From NCBI GenBank assembly GCA_963708455.1, contig CAVPSQ010000007.1, positions 62,001-126,000 on the forward strand: a stretch of 64,000 nucleotides of DNA, given 5' to 3'. Shown here piece after piece: positions 42,496 to 51,297 of the stretch. The notes under the pieces are model-generated. The model saw only the letters and a list, made by a program, of their open reading frames with translations, was not told where the DNA came from and did no database searches. This DNA comes from CAIMUS01 sp963708455. Lineage in GTDB: Bacteria > Pseudomonadota > Gammaproteobacteria > Competibacterales > Competibacteraceae. Within the stretch, counting starts at the first letter, position 1; each line of letters opens with the position of its first letter. Both the position numbers and the translations under genes were made by a program.

Positions 42496-44717
42496 CGCGG
42501 CGTCTCGGGCGAGGCTGGTGGCTGCTGTTGCTGCTGGGGCTGCTCGGCCCGCTGTTAACCGCTCTGGCGCTGTTGAGCGGCGCTTTGGATTATTTCACCT
42601 ATTCCGGCCGACTGTATTCCTGGTTGCTGTTATCCAGCATGGTGGGCCTGCTCAGCCTGGCGCTGGTGATCGTCTATCACTTCTACCGGCTGGTGCGCCA
42701 GTATCGCGAGCATGCGGCGGGCGCGCGCCTGACACTGCGCCTGGTGATCATCTTCGTGGCGATTGCGCTGTCGCCGGTGGCCGTGGTGTATTACTTCTCG
42801 TTGCAGTTCCTGCAGAAAGGCATCGATAGCTGGTTCGATGTACGGGTGGAACAATCTTTGCAAGATGCGCTGGAACTGAGCCGCACCGCGCTGGATCTGC
42901 GGATGCGCGAGGTGCTCAAGCAGACGGTGCGGATTGCCAACGCCGTGGCGCCCGCCCCGCCAATCCAGGCGCCGCTACTGTTGGACGAATTACTGGATAT
43001 CAGCGACGGCACCGAATTGACCCTGTTCAGTCCCAACGGACGGATTCTGGCGACCGCCAATGCGGACCCTGCCGTGCTGGTGCCCCAGGCTCTGCCGGAG
43101 GGCGTGCTGCTGCAGGTGCAGCAGGGACAGGACTATATCAGCCTGGACCCGGTGCGCGACGGCGGTTTCAACATCCGCGCTGTGGTGCGGGTGGCGGCGC
43201 AGGAAGCGCAGCAGGAGGATCGCATTCTGCAGGCGCTGTTTCCCGTGGCCGGACGTTTCAGTGTACTGGCGGACTCAGTGCAGGACGCCTTCAACAATTA
43301 CAAGGAAATGGTGTTTTTACGCTCGCCGCTCAAGACCAGCTTCATACTGACGCTGTCGCTGGTGATGCTGTTCGCCGTACTGACTGCGCTGTGGGCCGCC
43401 GTTTACTCGGCCCGCCGGTTGGTGGAGCCGATGCGCGACCTGGCCGAGGGCACGCAGGCCGTCGCCGCCGGCGATTACGATACGCAACTGCCTTACGCCA
43501 GCAACGATGAGCTGGGGTTTCTGGTCAATTCCTTCAACACCATGACCCGTAAACTGGCTCAGGCCCGGGACAGCGCGCTGACCAGCCAGCAGTTGCTGGA
43601 GCGGCAGCGTGCTTACCTGGAGGCGGTGCTGGCGCGGCTCTCCTCGGGCGTGTTGACGCTGGATCACGATGGCCGACTGCGTACCCAGAATGCCGCCGCC
43701 GGCCATATTCTGGGAATCGATCTGGATGCCCTGCTGGGGACCGACCTGGCCGCCATCCAGACCGCCCATCCGCAGTTGCAACCGCTGCTCGAGGCCATCA
43801 ATCCCTACACCCACGGCGCCGCCGGCGAATGGCGTCAGGAGGTCACCTTGTTCGGCACCAGCGGCCGCCAGGTGTTGATGTGCCGGTGTAGTTCGCTGCC
43901 CGATCCGGTGGGGCTCAAGGGCGGTTACGTGATCGTATTCGACGATATCACCACCTTGATGCAGGCGGAGCGCAGCGCTGCCTGGTCCGAGGTGGCCCGG
44001 CGGCTGGCCCACGAAATCAAAAATCCACTCACCCCGATTCAGTTAGCGGCCGAGCGCATGCGGCATAAGTATCTGAAAACGCTCGACGAGAAGCAGGCGC
44101 GGGTGCTGGACCGGGGCACGCATACCATTATCCAGCAGGTGCAGGCGCTCAAGGAAATGGTAGACGCCTTCAACGAATACGCCAGACCGCCGCAGCTCAA
44201 GCTGGCGACTGTCGCGCTGAACGAGTTCGTTACAGAAATTCTGTATTTGTACCGCGATTATCCGGCGGGTGTGGAGCTGCACCTGGATCTGGACCCGCGG
44301 CAACCCTGCATTGAGGCCGATAAGGGGCGCCTGCGGCAATTGGTGCACAATGTGGTCAAAAATGCCTTCGAGGCCATCACCGAGGGTCACGGGTCAACCC
44401 TGCAGGTCAGCACCCGCTGCAGCACGGAAGTCGACGCCCGCTACGTCGAATTGCAGTTTCAGGATGATGGGGTGGGCTTTCCGGAAGGCACCGTCGGCGA
44501 TATCTTTGAACCTTATGTCACTACCAGACCCAAAGGGACCGGCCTGGGTCTGGCGATTGTCAAAAAGATCGTCGAGGAGCACGGCGGTCTGATCCGGGCG
44601 GAATCGCCGCCTGAAGGCGGTGCCCGGATCGCCATTCGTTTTCCCATGCACGCCGGCGCCATGACACCGGCCCCCATCGTTTCCATAACCGTCCATCAAA
44701 CCGAGGAGGCAGGATGA
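42474..44717 (+). CDS. ntrY: NtrY-like membrane sensor histidine kinase
   Basis: Sensor kinase of 747 residues (a start at ATG 42483 is also possible). The N-terminal part has three to four membrane helices up to residue ~120, a periplasmic or extracytoplasmic segment (~120-280), another helix (~290), HAMP (~310-365), a PAS domain (~385-495), then the kinase. The phospho-His is in RRLAHEIKNPLTPIQLAAER. ATPase motifs are HNVVKNAFEA (N box), DDGVGFPEG (G1) and TGLGLAIVKKIVEEHGG (G2). It is paired with the response regulator that follows by a four-base overlap. The signal is not known; in related systems it concerns nitrogen or redox status. Confidence 0.92.
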   Translation: MAHMATLTRRLGRGWWLLLLLGLLGPLLTALALLSGALDYFTYSGRLYSWLLLSSMVGLLSLALVIVYHFYRLVRQYREHAAGARLTLRLVIIFVAIALSPVAVVYYFSLQFLQKGIDSWFDVRVEQSLQDALELSRTALDLRMREVLKQTVRIANAVAPAPPIQAPLLLDELLDISDGTELTLFSPNGRILATANADPAVLVPQALPEGVLLQVQQGQDYISLDPVRDGGFNIRAVVRVAAQEAQQEDRILQALFPVAGRFSVLADSVQDAFNNYKEMVFLRSPLKTSFILTLSLVMLFAVLTALWAAVYSARRLVEPMRDLAEGTQAVAAGDYDTQLPYASNDELGFLVNSFNTMTRKLAQARDSALTSQQLLERQRAYLEAVLARLSSGVLTLDHDGRLRTQNAAAGHILGIDLDALLGTDLAAIQTAHPQLQPLLEAINPYTHGAAGEWRQEVTLFGTSGRQVLMCRCSSLPDPVGLKGGYVIVFDDITTLMQAERSAAWSEVARRLAHEIKNPLTPIQLAAERMRHKYLKTLDEKQARVLDRGTHTIIQQVQALKEMVDAFNEYARPPQLKLATVALNEFVTEILYLYRDYPAGVELHLDLDPRQPCIEADKGRLRQLVHNVVKNAFEAITEGHGSTLQVSTRCSTEVDARYVELQFQDDGVGFPEGTVGDIFEPYVTTRPKGTGLGLAIVKKIVEEHGGLIRAESPPEGGARIAIRFPMHAGAMTPAPIVSITVHQTEEAG

Positions 44718-46087
44718 GCAGCGGACCCTATATCCTGGTCGTCGACGACGAACCGGATATCTGCGACCAGGTTAAAGAGATTCTCGAAGACGAAAGTTAC
44801 GAAGTGAGCACCGCGGCCAACGCCGCCCAGGCGCGCGAGGCGCGGCGCGTCCGCCGCCCCGATCTGATTCTGCTGGATATCTGGATGCCCGATATCGACG
44901 GCATCAGCTTGCTCAAGGAATGGACCGAAGGCGATCATCTGCCTTGCCCGGTTATCATCATGTCCGGCCACGGCACGGTGGAAACCGCAGTCGAAGCGAC
45001 CCGGCTGGGCGCTTATGATTTCCTGGAAAAGCCGATGTCGATGAACAAGCTGTTGCTGACGGTGCAACGGGCGCTGGAAGCTGACCAGCTGGTGCGCGAA
45101 AATCTGGGACTGCGCCGTCTGCGCCCGATCAGCGAGCCGGTCGGCAAGAGCGAAGTGGTGCAGCGGCTGCGCACCCAGGTGATGCGGATCGCTCAGCACG
45201 ATACCCCGGTGTTGATCTTCGGCGAACCGGGCACCGGCAAGGAAATCTACGCCCGTTTTCTGCATCAGCACAGCCCCCGCCGCAGCGGCCCCTTCGTCGA
45301 TGTCGGGGTGGGCTCCATCGCCCGCGAAAACTCCACTCTGGAGCTGTTCGGCTCGGAGCAGGACGACAAAATCCATTACGGCTTGCTGGAGCAGGCCAGC
45401 GGCGGCACGCTGTTTCTGGACGAGCTGGCCGATATGGACCCGGAAGCCCAGGCCCGTCTGGCCGGGGCCCTGGAGAATGGTTCCTTCCTGCGTATCGGTG
45501 GCAAGGAGCCGGTGCAGGTGAACGTGCGGATCGTGGCCGCCACCCATCGCGATTTGGAGCGGCTGGTGGCGGAAGGGCGGTTCCGCGAGGATTTGTACTA
45601 TCAGTTGAACGTGGTGCCGATCCGTCTGCCGCCGCTGCGCGAGCATGTGGAGGACGTGCCGGAGTTGCTGAATTTTTACATTAATTATTTTATGGACCAG
45701 GAAAGTCTGCCCTACCGGCACTTCACCACGGCGGCCCAGAACCGGCTGCGCAATTATGTCTGGCCAGGCAACATCCGGGAGCTGAAGAATCTGGTGCAGC
45801 GGCTGCTGATTCTGGGGTTCGAAGAGGAAATCACCCTGGAGGAAGTGGAAGCGGCCATCAGCAGCGTGCCGGTGGCCAAAAACCGGGAAATGGGACTGGT
45901 GCCGCTGGATTTACCCCTGCGTGAAGCGCGCGAGCAGTTCGAGCGTTCCTATCTGCTGCAACAGTTCAAGGATTGCGACGGCAACGTGGCGCGGCTGGCA
46001 GAGCGGGTTGGCATGGAGCGTACCAATCTGTACCGCAAACTGCGCGCCCTGGGCATCGATCCCAAGCGGGTGGTCGATGGCGATTGA
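44714..46087 (+). CDS. ntrX: NtrX-like response regulator, AAA+ domain without GAFTGA
   Basis: Response regulator of 457 residues. The receiver domain (residues 1-~120) has the acidic pair VVDDEPDI, phospho-Asp in DLILLDIWMPDID, Thr/Ser in VIIMSGHG and Lys in FLEKPMSM. The AAA+ domain has Walker A IFGEPGTGKEIYARF and Walker B GGTLFLDELADMD. A Fis-type HTH closes the protein (VARLAERVGMERTNLYRKLR). The loop normally reading GAFTGA is absent: between LELFGSEQ and LLEQASGG only ~8 residues remain. GAFTGA contacts sigma-54, so this protein probably acts without sigma-54. Confidence 0.9.
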   Translation: MSSGPYILVVDDEPDICDQVKEILEDESYEVSTAANAAQAREARRVRRPDLILLDIWMPDIDGISLLKEWTEGDHLPCPVIIMSGHGTVETAVEATRLGAYDFLEKPMSMNKLLLTVQRALEADQLVRENLGLRRLRPISEPVGKSEVVQRLRTQVMRIAQHDTPVLIFGEPGTGKEIYARFLHQHSPRRSGPFVDVGVGSIARENSTLELFGSEQDDKIHYGLLEQASGGTLFLDELADMDPEAQARLAGALENGSFLRIGGKEPVQVNVRIVAATHRDLERLVAEGRFREDLYYQLNVVPIRLPPLREHVEDVPELLNFYINYFMDQESLPYRHFTTAAQNRLRNYVWPGNIRELKNLVQRLLILGFEEEITLEEVEAAISSVPVAKNREMGLVPLDLPLREAREQFERSYLLQQFKDCDGNVARLAERVGMERTNLYRKLRALGIDPKRVVDGD

Positions 46088-46117
46088 ACGGGGACTTGTC
46101 CGGCAGGCGCCTGCACC

Positions 46118-46695
46118 ATGACTGACGAACCGCGCCGCTGCTGGGATGAACGGTACCACGCCGCCGCCGGCGCGCCACCGCCGGCCCGAGTGCTGGTCGA
46201 TCATGCCCATCTGTTACCGGCAGCCGGACAGGCGTTGGATCTGGCCTGCGGGTTAGGTGCCAACGCCTTGCTGCTGGCCGCTCGGGGGCTGGAAACCTGG
46301 GCCTGGGACAATTCACCGGTGGCCATCGCCCGGCTCAATGCCGCCGCCACCGCCGCCGGTGTGGCGCTGCATACCGCAGTCCGGGATGTCATCGTGCAGC
46401 CACCGGAGCCGGCTCGCTTCGATGTTATCGTGGTCAGCCATTTCCTGGAACGGTCGCTGGCGTCCGCCTTGCAGGCGGCCTTGCGGCCGCCGGGCTGTTG
46501 TTCTATCAGACCTTCACCAAAACCCGGCTGGCGAGCGCAAGCGGTCCTCAGAATCCTGCTTTTCTGCTGGACGATAACGAACTGCTCCGCCTGTTCGCCG
46601 CGCTCAAGGTGCGGGTTTACCGGGAAGAGGGATTGCTGGGCGACACTCGTCAGGGGTTTCGCAACGCAGCCCTGTTGATCGCGCAGCAAGGCTGA
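46118..46695 (+). pseudogene. SAM-dependent methyltransferase gene with one frameshift
   Basis: The first frame (ATG 46118) gives CWDERYHAAAGAPPPARVLV, QALDLACGLGANALLLAARG (SAM motif I) and VIVVSHFLERSLASALQAAL. A second frame then continues LLFYQTFTKTRLASASGPQN and LLDDNELLRLFAALKVRVYR to the stop at 46695. One base missing near 46486-46495 would join them as LRPGGLLFYQTF-like, the usual motif order. The protein would be ~192 residues, similar in type to small TehB-like methyltransferases. The two parts are well preserved on both sides, so a consensus indel is likely. Confidence 0.75.
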
Positions 46696-46699
46696 AACG

Positions 46700-47015
46700 A
46701 TGGACACGATCGAGCGCTTCGAGCAGACTGCTGGCCAAGGGCCAGGATAACGCCTTGCTGCGTTGCGGATTGGGCAACGCCTATCTGCGGGCGGGCGATA
46801 CGCGCCGCGCCGTCGAGCATCTGCAAATGGCGGTGAGGAGTGATCCCGGTTATTCGGCTGCCTGGAAGATGCTCGGCAAGGCGCTGACCGCAGCCGGCCG
46901 GGTGGAGGACGCCTGCGCGGCCTATGCAGAAGGCATCCGGGTGGCCGAAGGCAAGCGCGATATACAGGCCGCCAGGGAAATGAAGGTGTTTCTCAAGCGT
47001 TTACAAAAAAACTAG
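46700..47015 (+). pseudogene. Small TPR protein gene with one frameshift near its start
   Basis: ATG 46700 begins MDTIERFEQ, then one base change near 46726-46731 moves the frame to LLAKGQDNALLRCGLGNAYL and RAGDTRRAVEHLQMAVRSDP, ending at 47015. The combined protein would be ~104 residues with two to three TPR motifs. Homologous small TPR proteins typically start M-x-x-I-E-x-F-E-x-M-L, which fits the reconstructed N-terminus. It is just downstream of the methyltransferase and probably co-transcribed with ntrX. Confidence 0.65.
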
Positions 47016-47257
47016 TGGTCTGCCGTATTGCGATGGAACTGCCGCATGTAGGTTATTGTATTGTGAATGGGTAATCGCCGCGCCACCCGGCTACGATAGC
47101 GGGTGAAATAATGCTATCCTAATTACTTAAACCGACGGGCATGCTAAGGAATACCCAGCCCGTTCGTAGTCAGCAGGAACTGATTTTCCGCGTCTTAGGA
47201 CCGCTCTTCGAGCTGGGGCGGCGCGGATTTCTCCTCTCGGGAAAGCAGGTACTCAAG

Positions 47258-49043
47258 ATGTTGAACACCGCTGAAAAACTTGACGAAAGCACATTACAGG
47301 CCCCCAAAAGCGGCGCCGAGATCGTGGTCGATGTATTGAACGAACTCGGCGTCGACTATATTTTCGGCCATACTGGCGGCGCTATTATTCCTCTCCATGT
47401 AGAATTTAACACCCGGATGGAGCGTAAGGAAAAGACGCCGCACTTCATCCTGTGCCGCCAGGAAAGCGGCGCTGGCCATGCCGCCGAGGGTTACGCCAGA
47501 GTCAGCGGCAAAGTAGGCGTGGCGCTGGCCACCTCGGGCCCCGGCTCGACCAATCTCGTCACTCCTATCGCGGACGCCTACAAAGATTCGATTCCCTGTG
47601 TCTTCATCACAGGTCAGGTGCCGAGCACCATGATCGGCAATGATGCTTTTCAGGAAGTGGATATGGTCGGTATTACCCGCCCTATTTCCAAGCATAATTA
47701 TCTGGTCAGGCACGCCGAAGATCTGGACGGCGTGCTGCGGCAGGCCTTCTATATCGCCCAGAGTGGCCGGCCGGGACCGGTGGTGGTGGATATCTGCAAA
47801 AATGCACTGCTCGGTAAAGTCACCAACGGCCACAAGGTGCGCACGCTGAAGAGCTATCACCCCGACGTCAAGATGGACCAGGTCGAAGCCTATGCGCTGC
47901 TCACCGCCCTGCTGAAGGCTACCAAGCCCGTGATCAAGGTCGGCGGCGGCGTGATCAGCGCCGATGCCAGCATGGAACTGCGGCAGTTCGTGGACAAATA
48001 TCAGATTCCGGTCGCCCAGACCTTCATGGGTCTGGGCGCCCTCAATCATGACCATCCGCTGTTTCTGGGCATGCCGGGCATGCACGGCATGGTCGCCGCC
48101 AATTACGCCCTGAGAGATGCTGACTTCATCCTGGCTATCGGCTCGCGCTTCGATGACCGGGTGGCGGTACGCGAATTCGGACGGGGCATCACCGTCGCCC
48201 ATGTCGATATCGATCACGCTGAAATCAGCAAGAACATTCCCACCAAGTTCGAGCTGTGCGCCAACGCCAGGGAATTTCTGCAATACGGCATCGACGCGGA
48301 TCTGGAGGGCGTGGACATAGCTCCGTGGTTGCATACGCTGAACGTCTGGAAAGAGAAATATGCCATGCGTTACGACCACGACAGTGAACTGGTCAAGCCG
48401 CAACAGGTGGTCGAAGAGTTGTCCCGGCTCACCAACAAGAACGCCATCATGGTCACCGGCGTGGGCCAGCATCAGAATGTGGGCGGCGCAGTTTTACAAT
48501 TATCAGGAACCGCGCCAGTGGGTCAGTTCCGGTGGTCTGGGCACGATGGGTTTCGGCCTGCCTGCGGCCATCGGCGCCTACTACGCCAATCCCGACAAGA
48601 CCATTCTATGCATCGACGGTGACGGCAGCTTCCAGATGAACATCCAGGAACTGGCGACGGTCGCCGCCAATCACATCCCCCTCAAGATATTCGTCTTCAA
48701 CAACGGTTATCTGGGCATGGTGCGGCAATGGGAAGACATGTTCAGCGAAGGTCACCATTACGAGACCTGTCTGGTACGCACCATCGAATGCGACCCGGCC
48801 TGCGTGGATAATATGGAATGCCGCACACCCAATCCCAACTTCCTGCAGCTCAGCCGGGTCTATCCGGGCATCAATACGCTGCGGATCACCCGGCCCGACC
48901 AGATCGCACGCAGTCTTGACAAGGTGCTGGGGGACGACAAGCCCTGGATTGTCGATGTGTGGATCGACCGCACCGAAGACGTGAAACCGATGATTCCGCC
49001 GGGTGGATCGCTCGACGATATCATCTACGATCTGGATGAATAG
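47258..49043 (+). pseudogene. ilvB: Acetolactate synthase large subunit with one frameshift
   Basis: TPP-dependent enzyme of branched-chain amino acid synthesis. ATG 47258 (after AGCAGGT) opens a frame with the catalytic-Glu region CRQESGAGHAAEGYARVSG, ATSGPGSTNLVT and ISKHNYLVRHAEDLD. One extra A at 48475-48477 breaks it; deleting it gives HQMWAAQFYNYQEPRQWVSS, and the frame continues with the TPP motif CIDGDGSFQMNIQELATVAA...NNGYLGMVRQW to the stop at 49043. Total ~594 residues. No regulatory subunit gene (ilvN) follows; a terminator closes the gene. The frameshift is probably a consensus error. Confidence 0.88.
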
Positions 49044-49055
49044 CAGCCTGATGAC

Positions 49056-49086
49056 AAGGCCGGCTCCGCCGGCCTTGGCTTTTTTA
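49056..49086 (+). terminator. Rho-independent terminator after ilvB
   Basis: AAGGCCGGC (49056-49064) and GCCGGCCTT (49068-49076) form a perfect 9-bp stem around TCC, followed by GGCTTTTTTAA. It begins 13 bases after the ilvB stop. Confidence 0.9.
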
Positions 49087-49410
49087 ACCCCAGCTGCTTA
49101 CTGTGGTCACTAGATACCCTTCCGCCCTCAGCCAGACCAGATTCTCTTCCGAAGTCAACCCCGGTTCATCTACCTCGGTAAACGCAACCGGGCGCGGTGC
49201 TTGAGAAACGGGTTAAGGGCGCTGTTGTCCACGACTCGACGCAATGATCTAGCGCGTTTTTTGAGGAGGCGCTTAATCCGTCACCTGGCGGAACTGTGTT
49301 GGGGCATGATTCTAATCCAGACGCAATCATCCTGCTATCCGGCTTGTTCCGACCGCGTTGAGCTGTTGTCGGCGTTATCCGGAGGGGATTGGCAGGTAGG
49401 AATGGCGCAA
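49087..49410. other. Intergenic region with no supported gene
   Basis: Between the ilvB terminator and the tandem structured repeat. No reading frame with protein-like composition was found on either strand; an open plus-strand frame here has no start signal and reads through the repeats. Confidence 0.4.
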
Positions 49411-49518
49411 AAAAGCCGGGGTTGGGCGCCCCGGCCAAAAGACCACAAAGGAGGGTTGGAGAACAACATCCCGAAGGATGTTGCGATGCAGTATAAAATT
49501 TATGTTGCAGCGCGTCAA
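49411..49518 (+). repeat. Structured 108-nt repeat, copy 1
   Basis: The first of two direct copies. A hairpin GCCGGGG-TTGGGCG-CCCCGGC is followed by AAAAGACCACAAAGGAGGG (containing a Shine-Dalgarno-like AGGAGG), a second hairpin CAACATCC-CGAA-GGATGTTG, and then TGCAGTATAAAA. A TTG at 49456 lies behind the AGGAGG and would start a short peptide (ENNIPKDVAMQYK...). It looks like a structured RNA or leader element. Both hairpin stems are identical in the two copies while loops and flanks differ. Confidence 0.6.
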
Positions 49519-49608
49519 TATGCTTTAAAAATTATTGATTGCCGCTGGAGGTTATCTTACGTTGTTCAATTTTCCCTTAATAATCAAAATAAAAACATTG
49601 ATAAAGAA

Positions 49609-49717
49609 AAAAGCCGGGGGTTTAAAACCCCGGCAAAAGACCACCAAAGGAGGATTGGAGAACAACATCCCGAAGGATGTTGCGGTGCAGTATAAAAAAA
49701 ATGTTGCACTGCGTCAA
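49609..49717 (+). repeat. Structured 109-nt repeat, copy 2
   Basis: The second copy, 198 bases after the first. The hairpin GCCGGGGG-TTTAAA-ACCCCGGC is followed by AAAAGACCACCAAAGGAGG, the same CAACATCC-CGAA-GGATGTTG hairpin, and a terminal GTGCAGTATAAAAAAAATGT with inverted GCAGT/ACTGC. TTG 49655 behind AGGAGG opens a 24-residue frame ending at TAG 49729. Differences from copy 1 within that frame change amino acids, so coding selection is not evident. Confidence 0.6.
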
Positions 49718-49863
49718 CCGCTATTTTAGTGTTGTTCTGTTTCAAATATTTTACAGTTTTTGCGCCAGAAGTCTATCGTTGGGCTCCCTTCGGGCCGCAT
49801 GCCGGGAAACCTGTTTCTGGTAGTATGGCAGCCCCCACTGCAAGCCTTCGGAGGAAAATAGCG

Positions 49864-50472
49864 ATGCGCAAACCTGCTCAAACCCAGGTCCCTATCGCCG
49901 ATATCGTGGCGCTTCGTTGGAGTGCCCGCGCCATCGATCCGTACACAGCGGTCACCCGTGACGAGCTGCTCGCGTTGCTGGAAGCGGCCCGCTGGGCGCC
50001 ATCCTGCTTCGGCGAGCAACCCTGGCGCTATCTGATCTGGGATAAATTTCATGACCCGGCGGGTTGGGATAAGGCGTTTGCCTGTCTTTCTGAAGGCAAT
50101 AAAGTCTGGGTGAAGAACGCTCCCGTGCTGCTGCTGTCCGTAGCCGCGCCGATCTTTAGCACGAACGGCAAGCCCAATCGCTGGAGTCAGCACGATACCG
50201 GCGCGGCCAGCGAGAATTTGTGTTTACAGGCGACGGCGCTAGGGCTGGTGGCGCATCAGATGGGCGGTTTCGATCCCGACCAGGTCAGGGCCGCCTTTGC
50301 GATTCCGGCGGATCATACCTGCATGGCCATGATCGCCGTGGGCCATCCGGCGCCTTCCTCCATCCTGGAAGGGGACCTGCGCACCCGCGAGGAAGCGCCG
50401 CGCCAACGTCTGCCGCTGAGCGAGTGCTTCTTTGTGGGAGAATGGGGCAAGGGCATCGAATTGGCCAGATAA
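49864..50472 (+). CDS. Nitroreductase-family flavoprotein
   Basis: FMN-dependent NAD(P)H oxidoreductase family protein of 202 residues. FMN-binding pattern: the N-terminal RWSARAIDPYTAVTRDELLA, ARWAPSCFGEQPWRYLIW, and later QHDTGAASENLCLQATALGL with VAHQMGGFD. ATG 49864 is preceded by GGAGGAAAATAGCG. The substrate is unknown. It lies alone between the tandem repeat and ubiX. Confidence 0.9.
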   Translation: MRKPAQTQVPIADIVALRWSARAIDPYTAVTRDELLALLEAARWAPSCFGEQPWRYLIWDKFHDPAGWDKAFACLSEGNKVWVKNAPVLLLSVAAPIFSTNGKPNRWSQHDTGAASENLCLQATALGLVAHQMGGFDPDQVRAAFAIPADHTCMAMIAVGHPAPSSILEGDLRTREEAPRQRLPLSECFFVGEWGKGIELAR

Positions 50473-50624
50473 GGCCCACCCTCAGCCGCTGAATAGCAGG
50501 GGGCAGTGTTGCTGCAGTAGTGGCGCCATCGGTTGTTGGTAAACTGCGGCTACGTTGCAACATTCTGGTTATTCCTTGCTTATTCTCGACCTGGAGCACC
50601 GCCGGCTACTGAAACGGGAGCGGC

Positions 50625-51266
50625 ATGCAAACCAAGCAAAGATTAATCGTTGGTATCACTGGAGCGACCGGCTTGATTTACGGAGTGCGTCTGCTCGAAC
50701 TGCTGCGTGCGATCGGGATCGACAGCCATCTGGTCGTATCGCGGGCTGCCGATCTAACCCGGGCCCACGAATTTCCTCTGTCGGCCACGGCCTTGCGCGA
50801 GCTGGCGACAGCCAGCTATCACAGCAGCGATATCAGTGCAGCGATCGCCAGCGGTTCGTTCCGCACGCGGGGCATGATTATCGCGCCGTGCTCGGTGCGC
50901 ACGTTGGCGGAGATCGCTTCGGGTGTGACCACCAGCCTGCTGACCCGCGCAGCGGATGTGGTGCTGAAGGAGCGGCGGCGGCTGGTGCTACTGGTGCGGG
51001 AGACTCCGTTACACGCCGTGCACCTGAGAAACATGCTGACGGTTACTGAGGCCGGTGCCATCGTCATGCCGCCGGTGCCGGCGTTCTACAACATGCCGCA
51101 GTCGATCGACGAGATGGTTACCAATACCGTCTGCCGGGTGCTGGACCTGTTCGATATCGATACCGGGATGCTGCAGCGCTGGGGGAGGATATCGGCCTGC
51201 GCAGGCCGGTCGATCGATCGTCCGATGAATAACAACCCGCTGTTCCTTCACCAGCGGTCGCTATGA
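50625..51266 (+). CDS. ubiX: Flavin prenyltransferase UbiX
   Basis: Makes prenylated FMN for UbiD-type decarboxylases in ubiquinone synthesis. Product of 213 residues with IVGITGATGLIYGVRLLELL, GMIIAPCSVRTLAEIASGVT and LVLLVRETPLHAVHLRNMLT followed by VMPPVPAFYNMPQSIDEMV, all typical. The last ~25 residues (GRISACAGRSIDRPMNNNPL) go beyond the usual end. The start ATG 50625 follows ACGGGAGCGGC. UbiD is not in the window. Confidence 0.94.
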   Translation: MQTKQRLIVGITGATGLIYGVRLLELLRAIGIDSHLVVSRAADLTRAHEFPLSATALRELATASYHSSDISAAIASGSFRTRGMIIAPCSVRTLAEIASGVTTSLLTRAADVVLKERRRLVLLVRETPLHAVHLRNMLTVTEAGAIVMPPVPAFYNMPQSIDEMVTNTVCRVLDLFDIDTGMLQRWGRISACAGRSIDRPMNNNPLFLHQRSL

Positions 51267-51297
51267 CAGACGTGGGCGGAATGACTGCCGCGCTTCG

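Noticed and set aside
49201..49695. 164-codon frame after ilvB considered as a gene
   Set aside because: It reads through both structured repeats and intergenic sequence; no start signal or domain. A short peptide from TTG 49456 is possible but unsupported.
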